Shown here: piece by piece, positions 6,740-11,808 of the stretch | Layout: each line of letters opens with the position of its first letter | How positions within the stretch are numbered: the stretch's first letter is position 1 | From: Haplosporangium gracile | Taxonomy: Eukaryota; Mortierellomycota; Mortierellomycetes; Mortierellales; Mortierellaceae | Direction of reading: 5' to 3' | DNA: 11,808 bases | Assembly: GCA_015499985.1 (NCBI GenBank) | Contig: JAAAUF010001124.1 | Location: forward strand, 1 to 11,808 | Position numbers and translations under genes: made by a program | The notes under the pieces: model-generated | Database searches by the model: none | What the model was told of the DNA's origin: nothing | Seen by the model: the letters and a program-made list of their open reading frames with translations, nothing else

Positions 6740-8287
6740 CTACTTTCCGACAAGGATAACGCGTGCAGAGTGAACGGCACGAGCGGCAGCCACCTGGACA
6801 TAAGAGTTAACCTCCTGGACCTTGACATAACCATTGTGGACACTCTCCTGGGCCTTGACCTGGTACTGGCCAAGGGACTCACGGATATCCTTGGCAGCGG
6901 ACTGCAAGATGGGGAGAGTCTCCTCGGTGGTCAAATGGAGAATGTTACGGGCCTTCTGGATAGCAGAGACATCGGTCTTGACAATCTCGGTCTTGACAAC
7001 GACGTAACGATCGTTCACAAAGGTCATCAAGGGTTGGATGCGGACCTGGACAGACTCGGGGAGGGCGGGGCTGTGCTCCTTCAAGTAGATAGACAAAGAG
7101 TCAACCTCGGCCAAGACCTTGCTGCTCAATTCGGAGACGCGAGACTGGACACCGGCAGAGGCCTCACGGGATCCCTTCTGGACGTTCTCCTGAAGCGCCT
7201 TGGTGTGAACACGGAGCGAATCAAGGAGGGCTGAGAGGCGGGTGTTCAAGGCATGGATCTGATCCTTGGACTTGACAACAACAGGATTCTTCTCAACCGA
7301 AGCACGGTACTCCTGGGCGGTCTGGGTGACGGGCGAGACGGCAACACCGACACGACGGGTGACACGACGGGTGACCGTGCGACCCAGGTCGACGACGCGG
7401 GTGGCCTGGTTGCTCTGGCCAACAGGGGTTTTATCTGAATCGACACTGGCGGGCAACACACGGTCGACGATGGTCTCGAGACCGTTGACCAAGGGAGTGG
7501 CATGGCTGTTAACCGTTGTGGCAATGTTGGTTGCTGTGGAGGTGGCAGCTGTGGTAATTTGGTCGCGAGTAGAGACGGCGCGGTTGGTGATGGTGTCGCG
7601 GGTGGAGATGGCGACGGCGGCAACCTGGTCGCGGGTCGAGGCAGCGGTGGAGGTGATGGAGTTGACGGTCGAAGAGGCAGTTGAGCTGATAGAGTTGGTC
7701 ACGGACTTGACGGGGGCAGTGACGCGGGTATCAATGGTCGACTGGATCTGGGTATAGGCGTTCTTGGAGGACTCTTCGACGTAGACGATGGGCTTCTTCA
7801 CTTGTGTCACAATCTCGGCGGTGGGCTTGGTGACGATGGGGAAGGTATTCTCGAAGATATCGAGGGACTTTGTCGCAAGCTGGTCAACCTTGGAGATGTG
7901 AGGCTGGAGGTGGGGCTGAAGGCGGGTCTGATAGGGCTCTGTGTACTTGTTGACAGTCTCGACGGCGGATCCGGCGGTATCAAGGGCATATCGGCCGTAT
8001 TTGTTGTCCTTGGCATAGGAGTGTAGAGTGGAGACAGAGTCGTGGATCAGAGGGATGGAGCTCACACGGGTGAGGAAGTTACCGGTCGACTCCTTGGTGA
8101 AAGTGGAGCGGACACCATTGCCGTTGGACTCCTTGACCTGCTCCTCCTCGACGGACGAGGTCGATGTGCGGGAGTGGGAGCGATCCTCGATATCAGAGTT
8201 TTCTGAGTCGGAGGAGTTATGGCGAGGGGCAGGGGGGGCGACGGGGGGCGCGGTGTAGCGAGTGGACTTTTTGCTGTTCTTGGTCAT
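6740..8287 (-). CDS. Perilipin-family lipid-droplet protein with 11-mer repeats
   Basis: 515 aa, single exon. Perilipins coat lipid droplets and control access of lipases to stored triacylglycerol; fungal members such as Metarhizium MPL1 are known. N-terminal 1-66 is Ser/Pro/acidic and probably disordered, with a SSDSENSD cluster that looks like a CK2 site. Residues about 69-152 match the PAT domain: FLTRVSSIPLIHDSVSTL, a Tyr/Lys-rich turn, and VDQLATKSLDIFENTFPIV, which parallels the animal pattern ending in LDRIEERLPIL. Residues about 187-274 are eight in-phase 11-residue repeats. Residues 303-313 (RTVTRRVTRRV) are strongly basic and include a PKA-like RRVT (307-310). Residues about 340-513 are helix-rich and may form the C-terminal bundle. 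I chose ATG 8287 (MTKNSKK); an in-frame ATG 22 codons upstream (8353) would add a Phe/Leu-rich stretch without perilipin character. No intron. The PAT match was judged by eye; a generic amphipathic helical protein is the alternative. Confidence 0.85.
   Translation of the reverse strand: MTKNSKKSTRYTAPPVAPPAPRHNSSDSENSDIEDRSHSRTSTSSVEEEQVKESNGNGVRSTFTKESTGNFLTRVSSIPLIHDSVSTLHSYAKDNKYGRYALDTAGSAVETVNKYTEPYQTRLQPHLQPHISKVDQLATKSLDIFENTFPIVTKPTAEIVTQVKKPIVYVEESSKNAYTQIQSTIDTRVTAPVKSVTNSISSTASSTVNSITSTAASTRDQVAAVAISTRDTITNRAVSTRDQITTAATSTATNIATTVNSHATPLVNGLETIVDRVLPASVDSDKTPVGQSNQATRVVDLGRTVTRRVTRRVGVAVSPVTQTAQEYRASVEKNPVVVKSKDQIHALNTRLSALLDSLRVHTKALQENVQKGSREASAGVQSRVSELSSKVLAEVDSLSIYLKEHSPALPESVQVRIQPLMTFVNDRYVVVKTEIVKTDVSAIQKARNILHLTTEETLPILQSAAKDIRESLGQYQVKAQESVHNGYVKVQEVNSYVQVAAARAVHSARVILVGK
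7466..7729 (-). repeat. 33-bp / 11-residue repeats inside the perilipin gene
   Basis: Eight in-phase units of 11 codons (residues 187-274), with a weaker ninth in front (176-186). Example units are NSITSTAASTR, DQVAAVAISTR and DTITNRAVSTR. The pattern is roughly x-x-(I/V)-(T/A)-x-x-(A/V)-x-S-T-(R/x). At DNA level the plus-strand motif GTCGCG recurs at 7562, 7595 and 7628, exactly 33 bp apart. Eleven-residue repeats of this kind form amphipathic 3-11 helices in perilipins, synuclein and apolipoproteins. Confidence 0.88.
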
Positions 8288-8493
8288 TATGGAAGAATGG
8301 TTTTTTAAGAGGAAGGGGAAAAGGAGACCTGTTGAATCGAAGCAACAATGCAAGTTGGCGAAGGAGAGAGGCAGATAGCGAGGATAATGAGAAAAAGAGA
8401 ATAAAGAAGAGTTGGTCAGTCAGACAGTTGAAGAGTGCAAAGAGGAGGAAGAGACCTATAGACCAGGACAGAATAGGGACGATAGCGAACGAA

Positions 8494-8507
8494 GGGGGGG
8501 GGGGGGG
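8494..8507 (+). repeat. G14 homopolymer
   Basis: A run of exactly 14 G flanked by GAA and AAG. It lies in the putative perilipin leader, where the transcript would carry 14 C. Confidence 0.9.
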
Positions 8508-8607
8508 AAGGATGAGCAGGATGAGGGGAAGAGTAAGGAAGAGAGGAAAGAAGAGGAAAGAAGGCCAATGGTGTGAAAACACACGCTTTTGAAGAGTATG
8601 ATCCCTG

Positions 8608-8613
8608 TTTATA
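8608..8613 (-). promoter_or_regulatory. TATA box, perilipin gene
   Basis: TATAAA on the minus strand within TTTTTTTATAAACAGGG. It is the only good TATA match in the region immediately upstream of the gene. Confidence 0.45.
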
Positions 8614-8982
8614 AAAAAAGAGAAGGAAAGGGCCGTGTGCTCGTGTCAATTGTGTTCAATAATGTAGGGTGAAGGAGAGTGAGCGAGGGGTAAAGAGAAG
8701 GGGGGAGAGAAGGGACAATGTGCAAAGGAGGCAGGAAGATAAAAAGAGAGAAAAGGCAAAGGGGCAAAGGATGAATGATGGGTCAGGGGCAGAAAGATAG
8801 ACATATGAGAGTGAGAGAGTCAGAGAAGAGGAGGGGAGGTGATACTCATGAATATTTATATTGGAACGAGGGGGACGAGGAGATCCTTGGCAAAACAGCA
8901 GCAACATTATGAACATCAACAAGACGAGAGAGACAAAAAAGGAGGATAGAGAGTACAACAACGAACGAATGAATGGGCGACT

Positions 8983-9006
8983 GAACGAATAAACGAATAA
9001 ACGAAA
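8983..9006 (+). repeat. 8-bp AAACGAAT tandem repeat
   Basis: Three units with period 8 (GAACGAAT, AAACGAAT, AAACGAAA), embedded in a wider A/C/G-rich stretch with more ACGAA motifs at 8961-9030. Confidence 0.75.
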
Positions 9007-9055
9007 CAAAAGAACGAGCAAGACGAAACGAGAATGAAGAGGAAAAAGAGAGCGT

Positions 9056-9100
9056 CATTGGGACCAATGTGAATAATGAATGATGCCGCGTCATCATTGG
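9056..9100. promoter_or_regulatory. CCAAT-box cluster with inverted pair
   Basis: CATTGG (9056-9061), a 2-bp spacer and CCAATG (9064-9069) form a perfect 6-bp inverted repeat. A third CATTGG is at 9095-9100. Two of the three are preceded by GCGTCAT, a CRE-like half site (TGACG on the other strand). Such a group is a candidate for the Hap2/3/5 (NF-Y) factor. It lies about 770-810 bp before the perilipin ATG and about 450 bp beyond the TATA box. Confidence 0.4.
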
Positions 9101-9558
9101 CTTCTTGTTCCTCTGTGTATGTGTATGTATTTGCATACAAAAAAGGGCTACTTCTTCTTCCTTACATACACACAGGGATGGTACTAGCACACCATTACCC
9201 TTCGCCCATTGCCTGCTATTTGTCCAAGGTCACATACATCTTCCTTTTCCCTCTGATGTTATTGTTGTCGGGTTGTTCGCTCGCACGAAGCACCCTCCGA
9301 AATGACTGACGGGACCATCCCCCCGTTAAAAATAGGTCCATTTCTGAACCGTTGGCGTGTGCCTATCTCCCTTTCCATTAGGGTGGTCCCTTCTCTTTGA
9401 TGCAGGCATATTACCCACACTCTCTGTCATTCAGAAATACATATCCGCATCCATCCCTCCCTCCCACGCCTTTTCATTTCGTTATCACGCATTTTACTCT
9501 CACAACCAGGGTCCGAGAGAACGTATTTCATGTCTGATACTGATAAAAGCAAAACAGG

Positions 9559-9575
9559 CTCTCTCTCTCTCTCTC
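9559..9575 (+). repeat. (CT)8 dinucleotide microsatellite
   Basis: An uninterrupted CT run of about eight units, followed by CGCTCGCTCTC imperfect continuation. Confidence 0.85.
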
Positions 9576-10133
9576 GCTCGCTCTCTTTCGTTATCTCTCG
9601 TTAAGCTCCTATTACTGCTAACCCAGTTAATATCATCGCTGCTGCTAAGGCTGATTGTTGTTGTTGTTTGTTATTGTTGCTGTGGGAGTGAGAGTGGGTG
9701 TGATTGCCAATATTGTGAGCATATGGCAAAAGGAAGTTGATGTGTATATGTTGGGGAAGGACTATGCCGAGTGGAACCGAGAAATGTATGAAAAATAATG
9801 AAGGAATAATGAGAAGGTTGACTTACCAAGTTAAAAAGCAAAGAGGGATAGATCGTAACAGAAATAAAAAGAGGGTGTTTATGCAGGATGCAAATGAGAA
9901 ACGAATGAGATGCAAAGTGCAATGAGTGAAAAAGAAGAGTGTTTTTTTGTGGGGTTTCTTTGTTGTACTCGACGTGCTATGGATGTGATAGAGACGGAGC
10001 AGGCCAAAAAAAATAATAAGTGGGTGGAGGAGGAGGGTAGAGAGATAGAAAATAAAAGAAAAAGAAAAAAAAATGGGCGGCGTAGCAAGGGAGCTAAGAA
10101 GAAGGTGCGAGCGAGAAAAGAAAAAAGGAAAAA

Positions 10134-10184
10134 GAAAAAAGAAAAAAGAAAAAAGAAAAAAGAAAAAAGAAAAAAAGAAAAAAA
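10134..10184 (+). repeat. (GAAAAAA)n heptamer array
   Basis: G residues fall at 10134, 10141, 10148, 10155, 10162 and 10169 (period 7), then 10177 and 10185 (period 8), each separated by A runs. The flanks 10040-10240 are also almost pure purine. Confidence 0.92.
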
Positions 10185-10296
10185 GAAGGAAAAAAGAGAA
10201 AAGAAGAAGAGAAAGAGAACGAGAAACGGACACCTCTATTTATCAAGACGGATGTTGATGAACATGGGGACGGGGATGAGTGTGGGTATAGCATAT

Positions 10297-10310
10297 GGGG
10301 GGGGGGGGGG
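10297..10310 (+). repeat. G14 homopolymer, second copy
   Basis: Exactly 14 G, flanked by GCATAT and CAAGG. Same length as the run at 8494-8507 but with different flanks. Confidence 0.9.
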
Positions 10311-10317
10311 CAAGGAA

Positions 10318-10352
10318 GATGAGTGATGGGTGACGGGTGATGGGCGATGGGT
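10318..10352 (+). repeat. GATGGGT heptamer array
   Basis: Five units of 7 bp: GATGAGT, GATGGGT, GACGGGT, GATGGGC, GATGGGT. It begins 7 bp after the G14 run. Confidence 0.9.
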
Positions 10353-10493
10353 GTTAGCATGATAGTGATACACTGATAGCGAATGAATATGAACATAAAT
10401 ATGAATGAATAGACTTTTATTGTATTTAGTGATCGATTGAATTTACGCGAAGAAATAGAGTACTTTCAACATTATTGACATGCTCCTGTCTCC

Positions 10494-11808
10494 TTGGGTC
10501 TATCATTCATCATTCATCATTCATCATTCATCCCCCAAGCTGAAAACAAAAGAGACGAGAACCTCACTTTCAGCCTTCTTGTCCTTCAATCCATCCTAAC
10601 CACTCACCATTTTGTACTTTCACGTACCACCATCACTACCACGCACCCACCCATCACCGCCACTACCACCACCCCACTACCCCCATTGCTATCACCGCCT
10701 TCAAAAAATTGTCAACAGCAACAAAAGAGAAAGGAGAAGAGTCGGACCCGCACACTCAACCGCGCTTGGGTCCAGTCCAAATGAGAACTAGCCTGCCGTT
10801 TCGTCTTTCCCATGTGTGTCTGGCTGTCTGTTACCCTGTGCGAGCATCCAATTCATTCGATTCCTATTCAATTGTGGTCAAATCACCTTTTAGCACTATC
10901 TTCTTTTTGTCTTACTACAAACGGGGATCACCATCAATACCATCGCCACCATCCATAGTTCGAGAGAACTCGCCTTGGGCCTCCTTCTCCATCACCACCT
11001 CCTATTGTACAAACCTATGCTTTTTTGGCTTTTCGTATTCCTCTTTCTTCATCATCCTCGTCTTCAAGCAACACCCTTGTCAACTATTACGACGGACTGA
11101 CAGCAAAGAGAAACGGAATTTGTGATGATTACAAATTTTTCCTTGACCTTTCTGGACCAATTTAGCTCAACTTCAAACGCAATAACGGATTCCATGATAA
11201 GAACTACACCTTGAAGAACACTCGAGTATCTCCAAGGGATCATGAAGCAGAGGTCTTTTCTTCCATTGACCCACGGGTCGGTGGTCTAATTTTGTGGAGG
11301 AACGAGGAAAGAAGGTCTCTTTGTTTATTGCAACCACATCACAAAGAAAACGCCATTCGGACACATTCGAACAACACGTTTCGAGAACGCCCCTAGGATC
11401 TTCATTTCACGAATATTTTATTTTTTTTAGTCTTCCTTCCTCCTCGCCCTCCCTTTCTATATGTCCCTCCTTGTTTACTGATATCCCTTCGGCACACACG
11501 ACTCTATTGCATGAACGTTTTCTTATTTTTGACTCGCGCCTCTTTCGTTTTCTTGCTTTTTGCTTCTCTGATGTGCATATGAGAGGTCAACAACCCGGGT
11601 AGTGCTTTATACTTGACCCCTAGAAAAACCTCTTTTCCAAGGATCCTCTCCATTGGTCAAAAACATGAAGATAGGAGAGGACGGACCCATGGTGCGTTTG
11701 TAGATGAAATGAAAAACAGATGGAGTTGGACCCCATGAAGGTAGACGGAGAATATGACAAAATGAGTCGCGAGTCCGACCGAGAAGGATGTACACGAGTA
11801 GCCGCCAA
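10494..11808. other. Right-end region without a recognised gene
   Basis: About 10550-10780 is C/A-rich on the plus strand (ACCACCATCACTACC type, then CAACAGCAACAAAAG) and resembles a fungal 5' leader, so a plus-strand gene may begin here or past the right edge. No ATG-initiated frame resembles a known protein, and I see no strong donor on this strand. On the minus strand the frame 11808-11620 runs off the window edge and could be a gene end, but is not recognisable. At 11380-11394, TTCGAGAA followed by CCCCT resembles a heat-shock element next to a STRE; with no gene in view this is weak. Confidence 0.5.
10502..10532 (+). repeat. ATCATTC heptamer array
   Basis: Four perfect 7-bp units followed by a partial ATC. 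The third heptamer array within 400 bp. Confidence 0.92.

Larger units (their letters stand above)
8288..8650 (-). promoter_or_regulatory. Perilipin core promoter and 5' leader
   Basis: Read on the minus strand this is a pyrimidine-rich stretch leading into ATG 8287. A TATAAA box lies at 8613-8608 (minus), about 320 bp before the ATG, implying a leader of roughly 290 nt. The leader has a run of 14 C (plus-strand G at 8494-8507). An in-frame ATG at 8353 and other small upstream frames could affect translation. Confidence 0.5.
8651..10493. other. Repeat-rich intergenic region upstream of perilipin
   Basis: No convincing coding region on either strand. Translations are low complexity: Leu/Ser/Phe on the minus strand and Lys/Arg/Glu on the plus strand. 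The plus strand is largely purine-rich with long A, G and GA stretches, except for a pyrimidine-rich part at about 9290-9600. Separate repeats and a CCAAT cluster are listed individually. A donor-like CTTG|GTAAGT occurs on the minus strand at 9826-9821, without a convincing partner. Confidence 0.55.

Noticed and set aside
6770..7234. 154-codon plus-strand frame opposite perilipin
   Set aside because: Mirror of the perilipin coding strand, with Leu/Gly/Asp-rich translation caused by codon bias; no start context or family match.
7266..7757. 163-codon plus-strand frame opposite the perilipin repeats
   Set aside because: Val/Thr/Glu repetition is a shadow of the 33-bp repeat DNA in the real gene.
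8847..8865. CATGAATATTTA shared with position 819-830
   Set aside because: A 12-bp AT-rich match is not enough to call a dispersed repeat.
9821..9826. Minus-strand GTAAGT as a distal perilipin leader donor
   Set aside because: It would need an intron of about 1.5 kb skipping the better TATA box at 8608; no supporting leader-like exon is evident.
9823..10326. Long Phe/Ser/Leu-rich (minus) and Lys/Arg/Glu-rich (plus) frames
   Set aside because: These are translations of the purine-rich simple repeat, not proteins; the apparent membrane segments are artefacts of TTT/CTT codons.
10957..10970. AGTTC-GAGA-GAACT inverted repeat
   Set aside because: A 5-bp stem with a 4-base loop is expected by chance in a window of this size; no T-run or gene end next to it.
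11635..11680. TCCTCTCC / GGAGAGGA inverted repeat near the right end
   Set aside because: 8-bp arms with a 22-base loop in a purine/pyrimidine-skewed region; no flanking gene or terminator context.

Overview
The window looks like nuclear DNA of a filamentous fungus, most likely an early-diverging one of the Mortierella type. This rests on short spliceosomal introns of 112-169 nt with GTAAGN-like donors and CTAAC/TACTAAC branch sites, C/A-rich and CT-rich leaders, fungal-type housekeeping proteins, and a perilipin-family lipid-droplet protein in a setting of abundant simple repeats. The lineage is an inference; the splicing signals and proteins are read directly. No tRNA, rRNA, CRISPR array, transposon or viral gene was found.

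Layout. 1-1148: no gene recognised. 1149-3131 (minus): a four-exon gene for UTP15, a WD40 protein of the small-subunit processome, 534 aa after splicing. 3132-3650: a shared divergent promoter and leader region. 3651-4118 (plus): an intronless gene for mitochondrial ribosomal protein uL23m, 155 aa. 4119-4432: convergent 3' region. 4433-4871 (minus): a two-exon gene for dynein light chain LC8, exactly 89 aa once its 169-nt intron is removed. 5256 to about 5711 (plus): a doubtful small spliced ORF. 5712-6702: no gene, with a CT-rich 10-bp repeat. 6740-8287 (minus): an intronless perilipin-like gene, 515 aa, with a central array of 11-residue repeats. 8288-11808: about 3.5 kb without a convincing gene, holding the perilipin promoter (TATA box, CCAAT cluster) and many short repeats, including three different 7-bp arrays and two runs of exactly 14 G.

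The genes are individually ordinary housekeeping or storage genes and do not form a cluster or pathway. UTP15 and uL23m both serve ribosome production (nucleolar and mitochondrial) and are arranged divergently, so common control is possible. LC8 and perilipin are independent. I see no clear sign of an undescribed multi-gene system. The most interesting items are the perilipin 11-mer repeats, the ATG-less but open upstream frame of uL23m that would read as a basic leader, and the repeat-rich region upstream of perilipin.
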